From NCBI GenBank assembly GCA_026984795.1, contig JALSRK010000076.1, positions 62,001-126,000 on the forward strand: a DNA stretch of 64,000 bases. The letters are read 5' to 3'. This stretch comes from Solibacteraceae bacterium (GTDB lineage Bacteria > Acidobacteriota > Terriglobia > Bryobacterales > Bryobacteraceae). This document shows, in pieces, positions 52,166-62,528 of the stretch. The position numbers and the translations under genes were made by a program. The stretch's first letter is position 1, and each line of letters starts with the position of its first letter. Under the pieces are notes generated by a model. It did not search any database and was not told the origin of the DNA. It was given only the letters and a program-made list of their open reading frames with translations.

Positions 52166-53373
52166 GGAAAGAACTTCTGGTTCTGGCAGGATTGCCCGCA
52201 CTGTTTCTTGCAGCCTGCGGGGGCTCGTCGCCCCAACAGCCCGTCGAGGCGGCGGCCGAGCTGCAGGAGCCCCTGGCCGTGCGCGTGGCGCGGGCCGAGC
52301 TGCGCCAGGCGCCGAGAAAGCTCTGGGTCACCGGTTCGCTCCAGGCCGACGAGACCGCTACGGTATCGAACGAGGTGGCCGGAAAGCTGGCCGCCGTCTA
52401 CGTCGATTTCGGCGACCGCGTCCGCCAGGGCCAGGTGCTGGCTGAACTAGACAAGCGCGAGCTGAAACTGCAACTCGAGCGGGCGCGCTCGGCCCTGGCG
52501 CAGGCGCTGGCCCGGCTCGGGCTGAGTCCGGATCAGGGGGACGTCGTCCCCGAGACCACGCCGGCGATCCGCCAGGCCGAGGCCCAGCTCGAAACCGCGC
52601 GTACCAAGTACGAATCCGCCGCCCGGCTCGTCAAGACGGGTGACATCGCGCATGACCGTTACGTCGAGATCGAGAAGGCCTACCACGCCGCCCAGGCCGC
52701 CCTCGACGCCGCCCGCCACGAGCTCCAAGTGGTGCTGGCGCAGGTCCAGTCGTTGAAGGCCGAAGTGGCGCTGGCCGAAAAGCGCCTCTCCGACGCCGAG
52801 ATCCGCGCCCCGTTCGACGGCTATGTCACCGAACGGCTGGCTTCCGCCGGCGAATTCCTGCGCCAGAACACCCCCTTGCTGCGGCTGGTGAAGCCCTACC
52901 CGCTGCGCTTGCGTTTCGACGTGCCCGAGAGCGCCGCGCCCGCCGTCCGGCCCGGCCGCTCGCTGCGGTTCCGCACCGACGCCCTGCCCGGGGAGGAGTT
53001 CGCCGCCACGGTCACCGAGGTCGCGGCCTCGCTCGATCCCCGGTCGCGCACGCTGCCGGCCGAAGCCCGCGTCGAGGTACGCGACGAGCGGCTGAAGCCC
53101 GGTATGTTCGTCCAGGTGCAGTTGGTGGTCGATCCCGACGCCACGGCGGTGGTCGTCCCACGCCAGGCCGTGCGCACCGTGGCCGGGCTGCGGAAGGTCT
53201 TCGTCATCGAGGACGGCCGGGCGGTGGAGCGCAAGGTGGAGACGGACCGGGAGTTCGGCGATTGGGTGGAGGTCCGTAACGGAGGCATCTCCCCAGGGAC
53301 GCTGGTGGCGCTGGACCACTTGGCGGAACTGGTTGATGGTATGCCTGTCACCGTCATTGAATCCGAGAGTTGA
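52162..53373 (+). CDS. RND efflux membrane fusion protein
   Basis: 403 residues from the ATG at 52162 overlapping the tetR stop. Lipobox FLAAC gives a lipoprotein. Lipoyl halves are ETATVSNEVAGKLAAVYVDFGDRVRQGQ and IRAPFDGYVTERLASAGEFL, with a long coiled-coil hairpin between (residues 95-205), then beta-barrel and C-terminal domains (VVPRQAVRTVAGLRKVFVIEDG). It is the adaptor of the second pump. Confidence 0.92.
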   Translation: MRKELLVLAGLPALFLAACGGSSPQQPVEAAAELQEPLAVRVARAELRQAPRKLWVTGSLQADETATVSNEVAGKLAAVYVDFGDRVRQGQVLAELDKRELKLQLERARSALAQALARLGLSPDQGDVVPETTPAIRQAEAQLETARTKYESAARLVKTGDIAHDRYVEIEKAYHAAQAALDAARHELQVVLAQVQSLKAEVALAEKRLSDAEIRAPFDGYVTERLASAGEFLRQNTPLLRLVKPYPLRLRFDVPESAAPAVRPGRSLRFRTDALPGEEFAATVTEVAASLDPRSRTLPAEARVEVRDERLKPGMFVQVQLVVDPDATAVVVPRQAVRTVAGLRKVFVIEDGRAVERKVETDREFGDWVEVRNGGISPGTLVALDHLAELVDGMPVTVIESES

Positions 53374-53376
53374 GCC

Positions 53377-56300
53377 ATGCAGAAGCTCGCGGAAATCTGC
53401 ATTCGCCGGCCGGTCTTCGCGACGATGCTGATCCTCTCGCTCGTCGTGATGGGTCTGGACTCCTACTTCAAGCTCGGAGTCGATTTCTTCCCCAAGCTCG
53501 AATTCCCCATCGTCACCATCACCACCACGCTGCGCGGCGCCTCGCCCGAGGAGGTCGAGAGCCAGGTCACCCAGCGCATCGAGGAGGCGGTGAACACCGT
53601 CAGCGGCATCGACGACCTCAGCTCGGTCTCGGCCGAGGGCATCTCGATCGTCACCGTGCAGTTCGTTCTGGAGAAGGATCCCGACGTCGCCGCCCAGGAG
53701 GTGCGCGACAACGTCAACCGGATCCTGAGCGATCTTCCTGAGGACACCGACCCGCCGATCATCGAAAAGCTGGCCACCGACGCCGCCCCGGTTATCAACG
53801 TCGTCGTGGCCTCCAACCGCGATCTGCGCGAGACCACCAGGATCGTCGATGACCAGATCAAGCGCAGCCTGGAGACGGTGCCGGGCGTCGGCCAGGTCCG
53901 CTTCGTCGGCGAGCGGGAGCGCCAGATCCAGATCTGGCTCGACGGCGACCGCCTCTACGCGTACAACCTGAACATCGACCAGGTTCGCCGCGCCATCGCC
54001 GCGCAGAACGTCGAGATTCCGGGCGGCCGCCTGGACCGCGGGCCGGTCGAGTTCTCCGTCCGCACCCTCGGTCGCATCGAGCGCCCCGAAGACTTCGAGC
54101 GCATCGTGGTGGCCAACGTCAACGGCGCCCCGGTGCGCGTCGGCGACATCGGCTACGTGACCGACGGCGTGAAGGAGCCGCGGTCGTTGGCCCGGCTGGA
54201 CGGAAAGCCGGCGGTGGTCCTTCAGGTCCGCAAGCAGGCCGGCACCAACACCCTGGAAGTGATCCGCCGAGTGAAAGAACGCATCGAAGAGATCCGGCCG
54301 TACCTGCCTTCGGACTTCGTGATCACCTATACCCAGGACCAGTCGGACTTCATCTACGGCTCGTTCAAGGCCGTCGAGCGCCACTTGATCGAGGGCGGGC
54401 TCTTTGCCGCCTTCGTCGTTTTCCTGTTCATGCGCAACTGGCGCTCGACCGTTATCGCCGCCATCGCCATCCCTACTTCGATCATCTCCACCTTCACCTT
54501 CATGAAGTGGATGGGGTTCACCCTGAACCAGCTCACCATGCTCGCCCTGGTCCTCATGGTGGGCATCGTCATCGACGACGCCATCGTCGTGCTGGAGAAC
54601 ATCTTCCGCTTCATGGAGGAAAAGAAGATGTCCCCCTTCCAGGCGGCCATCGAAGGCACCCGCGACATCGGCCTCGCCGTGATGGCCACCACCCTCAGCC
54701 TGGTGATCATCTTCCTGCCCATCGCGTTCATGTCGGGCCTCGTCGGCCGCTTCATGTCGAGCTTCGGCTACACTGCGGCCTTCGCGATCATTGTCTCCCT
54801 GCTGGTCAGCTTCACCCTCACGCCCACGTTCTGCTCCCGGTTCTTGCGGGTCTCTGACAACAACCACCAGCGCTTCAGCAAGGACACTTGGCTGTTCCGG
54901 TCCATCTCCCGCCCTTACATGGCTATGCTGCGCTGGTCGATGACCCATCGCGGCGCCGTCGTCGCTTTCTCGCTGGCGGTGGCCCTCTCCACCATCCCGC
55001 TGGCTTACTTCATCGGCAAGGACTTCCTCCCTGAGGACGACCAGAGCGAGTTCGAAGTGGGCGTGGAGATGCCCAAGGGCTCGTCGCTGGCCGGCAGCGA
55101 CCAGATGATGCGCGAGATCGAGGCGGAGCTGTGGAAGTTGCCCGGCGTCGAGCACGTGCTCACCACCGTCGGGGCCGACATCCGCCGCCGCGTGGACATC
55201 GGCACGATCATCGTCGAGCTCGTCCCCATGGACCAGCGCGATCACAGTCAGCAGCAGATCATGAGCTTGGCCCGGGAGCGCCTGCAGAAGTTCCGGGATA
55301 TCACCACCGCCGTTCGTCTTCCCTCCCTCATCCAGGGCGCCACCCGCGTGGACCTGATGTTCTACGTCCAGGGCCCGGACCTCGACAAGCTGGAGCAATA
55401 CTCCAACGCCTTGGTGGAAGCGCTTTCCCAGGTTCCGGGAGTCGTGGACCTCGACACCTCCTACGAACCGGGCAAGCCGGAGATCCAGGTGCGCATCAAC
55501 CGCGACAAGGCCGCCGACCTCGGCGTCAGCGTGGCCTCGGTCGCCACGGCGCTCCGCACGCTCGTCGGCGGCGATCAGCAGGTCACCACCTACCGCGAGG
55601 GCGACGACCGCTACGACGTCATGCTCCGGGTCGAGAAGCAATTTCGCGATTCGCCCGACGCCCTCGAGCGGCTCTTCGTTCCCTCGACGAAACTGGGCAA
55701 CGTCCCGATCGCCAACGTGGCTTCTCTCCAGCGCGCCACCGGCCCCGCCCAGATCACGCGATGGAACCGCGAGCGGAACATCCTGATCCAGGCGAACATC
55801 GCCGAGGGACAGTCCTTGAGCAATGTGCTGGAGATCCTCGATCAGAAGGTCAAGGATCTGAATCTGCCCCCGGAGTACCGCACCGGCCTGGTCGGGCACA
55901 GCCGGGAGTTCCTTCGCGCCGGCCGCGCCTACCTGTGGGCCTTCCTGCTGGCCATCGTCTTCATGTACATGGTGCTGGCGGCGCAGTTCGAGAGCTTCAT
56001 CGACCCGGTGACCATCCTGATCAGCCTGCCGCTTTCGGTGCCTTTCGCGCTGCTGTCGTTGATGGTCGCCGGCGAGAACTTCTCGGTGATCTACAGCTCG
56101 CTGGGCATCTTCGTCCTCTTCGGGGTGGTGAAGAAGAACTCGATTCTGCAGATCGACCACATCAAGGCCCTGCGCCGCGAGGAGGGTATGAGCCGCCTGG
56201 AGGCGATCTACCAGGGCTGCAGCGACCGGCTGCGCCCGATCCTGATGACCACCATGTCCCTGGTGGCCGGCATGCTGCCCCTGGCCCTCGGCGGCGGGCC

Positions 56301-56511
56301 GGGTTCCGGCTCACGGAGGACCGTCGCCATCGTGGTGATCGGCGGCCAGACGCTCTGCCTGATTCTGTCGCTGCTGGTCACGCCGGTCGCCTACTCGATC
56401 TTCGACGACATCGCTCACGCCCCCGCGTGGAGCCGGCTGGCCCGTGGCTGGGCCGGCGCCGGCGTCGCTCTGCGCCGGGCCTGGGCCACGATTACGGGGA
56501 CTCTACGGTGA
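53377..56511 (+). CDS. RND efflux permease, HAE1 type
   Basis: 1044 residues starting MQKLAEICIRRPVFATMLI, the classical HAE1 beginning. The TM4 motif is MVGIVIDDAIVVLENIFRFM with the proton-relay Asp pair. The second half repeats the plan (YFIGKDFLPEDDQSEFEVGVEMPKGSS, GVVKKNSILQIDHI). The C-terminal end (LVTPVAYSIFDDIAH) is typical. It lies three bases after the fusion protein gene and four before the TolC gene. Confidence 0.95.
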   Translation: MQKLAEICIRRPVFATMLILSLVVMGLDSYFKLGVDFFPKLEFPIVTITTTLRGASPEEVESQVTQRIEEAVNTVSGIDDLSSVSAEGISIVTVQFVLEKDPDVAAQEVRDNVNRILSDLPEDTDPPIIEKLATDAAPVINVVVASNRDLRETTRIVDDQIKRSLETVPGVGQVRFVGERERQIQIWLDGDRLYAYNLNIDQVRRAIAAQNVEIPGGRLDRGPVEFSVRTLGRIERPEDFERIVVANVNGAPVRVGDIGYVTDGVKEPRSLARLDGKPAVVLQVRKQAGTNTLEVIRRVKERIEEIRPYLPSDFVITYTQDQSDFIYGSFKAVERHLIEGGLFAAFVVFLFMRNWRSTVIAAIAIPTSIISTFTFMKWMGFTLNQLTMLALVLMVGIVIDDAIVVLENIFRFMEEKKMSPFQAAIEGTRDIGLAVMATTLSLVIIFLPIAFMSGLVGRFMSSFGYTAAFAIIVSLLVSFTLTPTFCSRFLRVSDNNHQRFSKDTWLFRSISRPYMAMLRWSMTHRGAVVAFSLAVALSTIPLAYFIGKDFLPEDDQSEFEVGVEMPKGSSLAGSDQMMREIEAELWKLPGVEHVLTTVGADIRRRVDIGTIIVELVPMDQRDHSQQQIMSLARERLQKFRDITTAVRLPSLIQGATRVDLMFYVQGPDLDKLEQYSNALVEALSQVPGVVDLDTSYEPGKPEIQVRINRDKAADLGVSVASVATALRTLVGGDQQVTTYREGDDRYDVMLRVEKQFRDSPDALERLFVPSTKLGNVPIANVASLQRATGPAQITRWNRERNILIQANIAEGQSLSNVLEILDQKVKDLNLPPEYRTGLVGHSREFLRAGRAYLWAFLLAIVFMYMVLAAQFESFIDPVTILISLPLSVPFALLSLMVAGENFSVIYSSLGIFVLFGVVKKNSILQIDHIKALRREEGMSRLEAIYQGCSDRLRPILMTTMSLVAGMLPLALGGGPGSGSRRTVAIVVIGGQTLCLILSLLVTPVAYSIFDDIAHAPAWSRLARGWAGAGVALRRAWATITGTLR

Positions 56512-56515
56512 TGCC

Positions 56516-58216
56516 ATGCGGAAGCTGATCTCGATCTTCTTGGCCATGAGTTTGCCGTGGGCCGGATGGGCCGCGCCCGCCGGCGAGGCCGGCGCCGAGG
56601 AGTCCCTCCCGGCCCGCGTCGGCGTCAGCGGAGGCAAACGCGAGATCACCCTGGCCGACGTCATCGAACTGGCGCTGAAGAACAACCTCGACGTCGGAAT
56701 CGAACGCACGAACCTAGAGACGGCCAACCAATCTCTGTTCGGCGCCAAGGGATTCCTCGATCCGCACTTCACTTTCTCTCCCCGTATCGAGGACCGCTCC
56801 ACCCCGACAAGCTCGACCCTGATCGGCACTAACGGAAAGCTCGACCAGACGATCGCCACCTTCGACGCCTCGTGGGACCAGCGCCTGCCCTGGTGGGGCT
56901 CCTCGCTGCGCGTGGCCCTTGAGAGCACCCGGCAAACCACCACGAATCCTTTCGAAGTGCTCAGCCCGTTCAACACCGCCCGGCTGGGCATCTCGGTCAC
57001 CGTCCCCGTCACCCGGAACCGGAAGATCGATCGCGCTCGGGCGAACCTCCGCATTACGAACCACCAGGTGGGGCTTTCGGAAACCCAGTTCAAGATCAAG
57101 GTCATCGACGTGATCCTCCGGGTGCAGGAAGCTTATTGGAACCTGGTCGCTGCCCGCCAGGCCGTGCAGGTCGCTTCCGAAGCCGTGAAGCTCGCCCGGG
57201 AGCAGTTGGCCCGTACCAAACGTCAGATCGACAGCGGCACGCTGGCCCCGGTAGAGCTGGCCGCCGCCGAGGCTGAGCTGGAGCGCCGCGTGGATACCTG
57301 GTACGCTTCCATCGGCCTGGTCACCGAGCTTGAGAATGCCCTCAAGATGGAGATCCTGGCCAGCGAGAGTGATCCCATGTGGAATGACGAGCTGATCCCC
57401 ATCGAGGAAGCGACGCTCGAGCCGCCTTCGTGCAATTCGGTTCAGGAAGCGGTCGATATCGCCCTGCGCAAGCGGCCGGAGCTGGCCGCCGTCGATCTCC
57501 GGGAGGAGACGGTCCGCGTCCAGGAGCAACTCGCCCGCAGCGAGGTGAAGACCCAGGTGAACCTGGTGGGTGGTTATTGGGTGGCGGGACTGAGCGGCTT
57601 CGCCGCCAGCCGCGAGAATCCCTTCGCTCGCAGCTTCGCAGCGCAGTTCCAGCGCGTCAACGAGCTTTCGAAACTGGCCGGACTGCCTCCGCTCGAGCCT
57701 CCCGATTTCGGCGCCCGCGCCCCCACCAACCTGGTCGGCGGCTTCGGGCTGGCCTGGCAGCACCTGTTCCGGGCCAACTTCCCCACCGCCACCGTCGGGG
57801 TGCAATTCGACTTCTCCGCGCGCAACCGCCGGGCCAAGGCCGAGCTCGCCAAGGCGGCCATCGAGGAGCGGCGGCTGAAGCTCGAGCGCCGCAAGCTCGA
57901 GCAGGCCATCGCCGCCCAGGTGCGCAACGCCCTCCAGGCCATCCAGACGGCCCGACAGCGCCTGGCCGCCGCCGAAGCCAGCGTGCGCGCCGCCGAGGAG
58001 AAGCTCGCCAGCGAGATCCGGCTCTTTCAGACCGGCGAATCGACGAACTTCCTCGTCCTCACCCGCCAGAACGAGCTTTCCGACTCCCGCCGCCGGGCGG
58101 TGGTGGCGCGCCTGGACTTCAACAAAGCCGTGGCCCGGGCCGAGCAGGCCCTCGGCCGCACCCTTGACGTCCACAACATCATCATCGAGCCCTCCGGCAC
58201 GATCGCCCGCAAATAA
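56516..58216 (+). CDS. Outer membrane efflux protein, TolC family
   Basis: 566 residues from the ATG at 56516, four bases after the permease stop; the earlier frame from 56444 overlaps the permease. A signal peptide (KLISIFLAMSLPWAGWAAP) is followed by REITLADVIELALKNNLDVGIERTNLE, the OEP opening, and two repeats of channel helices with Glu/Ala/Arg-rich coiled coils. It is longer than usual because of an insert of about 100 residues (residues 380-430, GVWVAGLSGF...PPLEPPDFGARAPTNLVGGF region). It completes the TetR-controlled pump. Confidence 0.9.
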   Translation: MRKLISIFLAMSLPWAGWAAPAGEAGAEESLPARVGVSGGKREITLADVIELALKNNLDVGIERTNLETANQSLFGAKGFLDPHFTFSPRIEDRSTPTSSTLIGTNGKLDQTIATFDASWDQRLPWWGSSLRVALESTRQTTTNPFEVLSPFNTARLGISVTVPVTRNRKIDRARANLRITNHQVGLSETQFKIKVIDVILRVQEAYWNLVAARQAVQVASEAVKLAREQLARTKRQIDSGTLAPVELAAAEAELERRVDTWYASIGLVTELENALKMEILASESDPMWNDELIPIEEATLEPPSCNSVQEAVDIALRKRPELAAVDLREETVRVQEQLARSEVKTQVNLVGGYWVAGLSGFAASRENPFARSFAAQFQRVNELSKLAGLPPLEPPDFGARAPTNLVGGFGLAWQHLFRANFPTATVGVQFDFSARNRRAKAELAKAAIEERRLKLERRKLEQAIAAQVRNALQAIQTARQRLAAAEASVRAAEEKLASEIRLFQTGESTNFLVLTRQNELSDSRRRAVVARLDFNKAVARAEQALGRTLDVHNIIIEPSGTIARK

Positions 58217-58975
58217 CCCAATGTGGGGGCAGGCTGGTAGGATCCCCATGTTGAGACAACAAGAATAGGGACAGGTCGCCGTTGGCTGAAAAACCGTTGT
58301 CTCGGCCGGCGGGTTCCTTGATGCTAACAGTCACCGGCGAGATGGCGATCGGCTGTGCGGGAGCGCAACCGGCCAAGGGATCGCCGGGGGAAGACCGGGC
58401 AATCGAGACCTGCGGGGAGCTTGCACGGGCGGCGGTGGGCGCAGAGGATTGCCAGCGGCGGAGACTCAACGGCGGCCCTGCACTGAGAACGACCGGCCGT
58501 CGAACCGAGCCTCGATGAACTGCGATGACGAGGGGACACCGGGGCTGCCGGCACAGCTCCCTCAAGCCGAGCCCACGTGAGTGATCTTGGCCGCCGGTAG
58601 ACGGCAGACGAGCTCCGCGCCCTTCTCTCAGCGCACTCGATGGGGCGCCCAGGGGAGCCGGTCCGCTCCGGGCTCTCGTTCAACCTCGGGTAGAAGGGAT
58701 GTCCCCCGGACATCCCACAGCGGCGCCGCCCAGACAGGCCGATTCTGGACACGAGCGCTCCAGCGCCGGCACCCCCGAGCAGGATTCTTCCACCCGCTGA
58801 TAGGGTCCCGTCACCAGCGCCCGGGGTTCTCCGCGCCACCGGTGGCGACTTCGCTGAACAAGAGAGTGAGGTGGATCGACGAGCTACCAGCCCAGGCAAT
58901 CCCAAGGGCCGGTCTGCCGGCCGCTCGCGGAAGCAGGAGCAGCCAGCAGACCAGCGAGGGCAGGAAGTGACAGGG
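58217..58975. other. Long intergenic region between convergent genes
   Basis: No supported gene in 759 bases; the open frames look like noise of high GC. An inverted repeat GAGACAAC (58253-58260) / GTTGTCTC (58296-58303) lies just after the TolC stop and may be part of a terminator or a decayed mobile element. A shorter ATGTGGGG/CCCCAT pair precedes it. Nothing else was recognised. Confidence 0.5.
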
Positions 58976-61900
58976 TCAGAAGACTGCGCGCACCGCCAGT
59001 TGCACGGTGCGGGGGTTGCCGCCGCGTTGCACGACGCTGAAGGTACCTCGGTTGGCCATGTTGGTGCCAACGTCGGCAAAGGTCGGTGTATTCGTAAAGT
59101 TCTGCGCCTCGCCGCGCACGTCCACCCGAACCCGCTCCTTCCACACGCGGAAGCTCTTCATGACGGCCATGTCGAGTTGAGTCCGTTGGGGCGCGCGGAT
59201 CTCTCCGGCGTAGAACGGGGCCTCGGGTGGGATCGTGTACTGGTTGGGGAGCGACTGAAACGCCGTGATGTCGAAATAGGGGTTCAAGACGTTGCCGTTG
59301 GCGTCCCTTTTATCGCCGAGCCGGCTGTGGATCGACCCGCCGATGTGCGGGTTCTTGATCCGGATCGGCCGTCCATTGGAATCCGTGACGGTCAAGGGTT
59401 GGCCGGAGGTGTAGTTGAACCGGCCCGATACGGTCCATCCCCCGACCAGCGCATCCAGGGCCCTGCCCGCACCGCTCAGGAAGCGCCGGCCTTTGCCGAA
59501 CGGCAGGTCGTAGACGAAAGCCACGTTCAGCAGATGCGGACGGTCGAACCCCGAGACGCCCCGATAAAAGGGACGCGGGTTGACCAGGCTGACGCGATTG
59601 TCCTCGATCAGCTTCGACCAGTTATAGTTGAACAGCATGCTGAGACCGTGGGAGAACCGTTTCTCGAATTTGAGGATCATCGCGTGGTAGTTGGCCGTCT
59701 TGCCGTTCTCGCCGACGTAGACCGAAGTGAACTGCGGGAAGCGCAACCAGAGCTGCCGCTGGCGGATGGTCTTCGACGCGCCCAGCGGGGAGCTGGACGG
59801 AAAGATCCCATAGAAGGGGTTGGGAACCTTCTTGTTTTCCTCGGAGCCGAACTGCAGATAGACGTCCGGCTTGTCGTTGAGGTCGAAGCGCGTGTAACCC
59901 ACAGTGGGGCCGCCGATCGACTTCAGGGTAAGCGTCCGCATGAAGGCCACTTCGAATGACATTGTTGAAGTCAACTGGCGCTGGACGCCGATCTGCCACT
60001 GCTGCGTGTAAGGCAGAACGCGGGTCTGGTTCTGGAAACGGATGCTGTCACCGGCCCGGGCGGCCATCCGCTCGGAGTTGCCGGGCGGCAACGTAATCCC
60101 GTTGGGGAACGGGTCTTGGAGGGTGGCGAAGGGCGTGGCATGACCGTCCACCGACCCGATTATGGGCGCGCTGAGCGCAAAAGTGGCCGGGATCGGATTC
60201 GAGTTGCTGACGTTGTACAGGTTGCTCGAGTAGAACAGCCCGTAGCCGCCGCGGATGACGGTCTTCTCCGTCAGCCGGTACGCGAAGCCGAACCGCGGAC
60301 CGAAGTTGCTGAAATCGGTTTCTCCTTCCCGTTCCGGGTTGCCGTCGACCCCGGCGAACAAGCCTCCGCCCCTCAGGTCCATTCCCGGGACGGCGATGGG
60401 AAACTTCGCATCGCGATCGAAGCCGTACCACAAACGGTTGTAACGTTCCTTCCACGGGCTCTCGATCTCGTAGCGAAGGCCGAGGTTCAGCGTCAGCTTG
60501 GGGGTCACCTTCCAGTCGTCCTGGACGTAGAACGCGGTGTAGTAAGACGACATCGAATACGGCGAATTCCCGCTCAACCGGCTCGAGTCCTGCAAGGTGC
60601 CCAGCAGCAGCGAAGCCATGGACGTGCCCGAGGTCTTGCCGGTGGAGGAACGGAATGGATCCGATCGCGTGAACTGGTTTCGAAAGTCGAACCGCCCGGC
60701 GCCGTAGCTGCCCACTTCGTTCGAGTTCCACAGCGTCAGCCTCAGGTCGGCGCCGAAGCGAAAGCTGTGCTGGCCTATCAGTTTGGTCATGCTGGGCACG
60801 ATGGAAAACACGTCGTTAGCACGCTCTTTGACGCGGCCCCCGAGGGTTTGTATGCCTTCTTTCATGGTGACATAAGGCCAGGCTTTGTTGAGGGAATGCT
60901 GGAGAATGACTTCGGGGATCTTAAGCTCGGCCGGATCGCGGCGGTTGGCATCGTAGATCTGAGTATTCCAGTAGCGGACCCACCCGTAACGGACGGTCAA
61001 CAGGGTGGCCGGAGAGAACGTGATGTCGTGGTTGATCGCCGCCGAATAGAATTTTTGGAGCCCGCCCGACCAGATTCGCAGTCCGGGGGGAGGGTTCCCA
61101 CCCTTGTCGTCCTTCTTCATGAATCCGAACCGCCCGAACAGCCGCTGCCGATCGCTCAATTGCTGGTCGACGCGCGCGTTCCACTGATAGGCGATGGCAC
61201 GGGAAACTCCAGTAGTCCGGAAGTTGACCACGCCGATCTGCGCCGGCACGTCCAGGTTCGGCGCCGGCCACACGTTGATGATCGCGTGGCCGGCCGGATC
61301 GAACCGCGACGCAGGGATGACGGAGCCCGGGAACGGATCTCGCGTCGCTGTACCGCCGACCACGGTGGTCGAGAACGGATCGTAGATCGCCAATGGCCCG
61401 CCGCTCGGGCTCAGGGTTTGCGAAAAGTCTCCGTTGCGCTCGAGCTCCGTCGGGACACGACTTTGGTGGGAGAGCGGGTTGTTGATCCGCTCGCGCTCGT
61501 AGCTGACAAAGAAAAAGGTCTTGTTCTTGATTATCGGGCCACCTACGGTACCGAGTACGAACGCTCTATCGGTGTCGGGCCGCTCTTTGCCGGCTTTGTT
61601 GTTGGACCAACTGTTGGCGTCCAGTACCTTGTCGCGAAAGAACGCTTCGAACGAGCCGTGAAACTCGTTCGTACCACCCTTCGTAGCTATGACGACAGTA
61701 CCACCGTTGGTCCGCCCCAAGGAGGCGTCGAACATTGTCGTATAGACCTTGTATTCCGCCATCGTGTCGGCCGACGGCGTGGTGGCGAGCGCCCCCCTCT
61801 GCCGCGGCATGGTGACCGACACGCCGTCGACGACCACTTCGTTGGAGCCCCCGGAGGAACCGCCGCCGTTGATACTGAGGTCCCAGTTCTGTCCGCTGCT

Positions 61901-62437
61901 GGAGAAACTCCTGTCCTTTCCCGACTGCCGGACGACGCCCGGCGCCAGCGTGAGCAGGTTGATGGGATTCCGGCCGGGGATATAGAGCTTGTCGAGGTAC
62001 CGCTGCTCAACCACCTGAGTGACGTCCGCATTCGAGGTGTCGAGCAGCGGGGTTTCGCCAGTGACGGTGATCTGCTCCGCCAACTGGCCCAATTCCAGCA
62101 CGATATTCAGCTCCAGGGTCTGGCCGATCCGCGGCTGCAACCCTTTGCGCACGTAACGCTTGAAACCGTCCGCCTCGACGGCCAGCGTGTACACGCCCGG
62201 GTCCACGGCCGGCAGCAGGTACTTGCCGACTTCGTTGGATTGAGTTTCCAGCGTCACCCCGGTCTCGGCGTTCGTAATGCTGATCTTCGCGGCCGGAATC
62301 GCAGCCCCACTAGGGTCCGTAATCTGTCCTTGGATGACCGCACGGTATTCCTGAGCCAGCACCGCGCCGCCGAAACTCAGGGATACCGCAAGGCAGACCA
62401 GGACCATGGTCAAAGAAAACCGATTTGGCATAACCAT
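58976..62437 (-). CDS. Oar-like TonB-dependent receptor
   Basis: 1153 residues. A signal peptide (SLTMVLVCLAVSLSFGGAVLAQ) leads to a carboxypeptidase-regulatory-like domain (IQGQITDPSGAAIPAAKISITNAETGV ... GKYLLPAVDPGVYTLAVEADGF), then a plug domain (ITVTGETPLLDTSNADVTQVVEQRYLDKLYIPGRNP, VDGVSVTMPRQ), and a long beta-barrel with aromatic strands to a C-terminal Phe. This is the expanded acidobacterial family of outer-membrane receptors, which import oligosaccharides or other ligands. It has a recognisable promoter at 62470-62498, and GTTAAC boxes upstream of it. Confidence 0.93.
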   Translation of the reverse strand: MVMPNRFSLTMVLVCLAVSLSFGGAVLAQEYRAVIQGQITDPSGAAIPAAKISITNAETGVTLETQSNEVGKYLLPAVDPGVYTLAVEADGFKRYVRKGLQPRIGQTLELNIVLELGQLAEQITVTGETPLLDTSNADVTQVVEQRYLDKLYIPGRNPINLLTLAPGVVRQSGKDRSFSSSGQNWDLSINGGGSSGGSNEVVVDGVSVTMPRQRGALATTPSADTMAEYKVYTTMFDASLGRTNGGTVVIATKGGTNEFHGSFEAFFRDKVLDANSWSNNKAGKERPDTDRAFVLGTVGGPIIKNKTFFFVSYERERINNPLSHQSRVPTELERNGDFSQTLSPSGGPLAIYDPFSTTVVGGTATRDPFPGSVIPASRFDPAGHAIINVWPAPNLDVPAQIGVVNFRTTGVSRAIAYQWNARVDQQLSDRQRLFGRFGFMKKDDKGGNPPPGLRIWSGGLQKFYSAAINHDITFSPATLLTVRYGWVRYWNTQIYDANRRDPAELKIPEVILQHSLNKAWPYVTMKEGIQTLGGRVKERANDVFSIVPSMTKLIGQHSFRFGADLRLTLWNSNEVGSYGAGRFDFRNQFTRSDPFRSSTGKTSGTSMASLLLGTLQDSSRLSGNSPYSMSSYYTAFYVQDDWKVTPKLTLNLGLRYEIESPWKERYNRLWYGFDRDAKFPIAVPGMDLRGGGLFAGVDGNPEREGETDFSNFGPRFGFAYRLTEKTVIRGGYGLFYSSNLYNVSNSNPIPATFALSAPIIGSVDGHATPFATLQDPFPNGITLPPGNSERMAARAGDSIRFQNQTRVLPYTQQWQIGVQRQLTSTMSFEVAFMRTLTLKSIGGPTVGYTRFDLNDKPDVYLQFGSEENKKVPNPFYGIFPSSSPLGASKTIRQRQLWLRFPQFTSVYVGENGKTANYHAMILKFEKRFSHGLSMLFNYNWSKLIEDNRVSLVNPRPFYRGVSGFDRPHLLNVAFVYDLPFGKGRRFLSGAGRALDALVGGWTVSGRFNYTSGQPLTVTDSNGRPIRIKNPHIGGSIHSRLGDKRDANGNVLNPYFDITAFQSLPNQYTIPPEAPFYAGEIRAPQRTQLDMAVMKSFRVWKERVRVDVRGEAQNFTNTPTFADVGTNMANRGTFSVVQRGGNPRTVQLAVRAVF

Positions 62438-62469
62438 TCGCTCCGTTGAGTGAAATCGCGTCTGCCGGT

Positions 62470-62498
62470 ATCTTAGGGGCCGCCCTCGGGCTAGTCAA
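62470..62498 (-). promoter_or_regulatory. Sigma-70-type promoter of the receptor gene
   Basis: On the minus strand: TTGACT, 17 bases, TAAGAT, with the -10 box at 62470-62475 and the -35 at 62493-62498. The predicted start is near 62463, giving a leader of about 25 bases before the ATG at 62437. Confidence 0.65.
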
Positions 62499-62528
62499 TG
62501 AACAGTAGGTCACCCACAGGTTGTTCGC

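Noticed and set aside
52447-56160. Long minus-strand frame of over 1200 codons
   Set aside because: It is antisense to the fusion protein and permease genes, which show clear conserved motifs; its own residues are His/Asp/Gly/Arg-biased noise.
60116-62449. Long plus-strand frame opposite the TonB-dependent receptor
   Set aside because: It has no domain pattern and is the shadow of a well-supported receptor gene.
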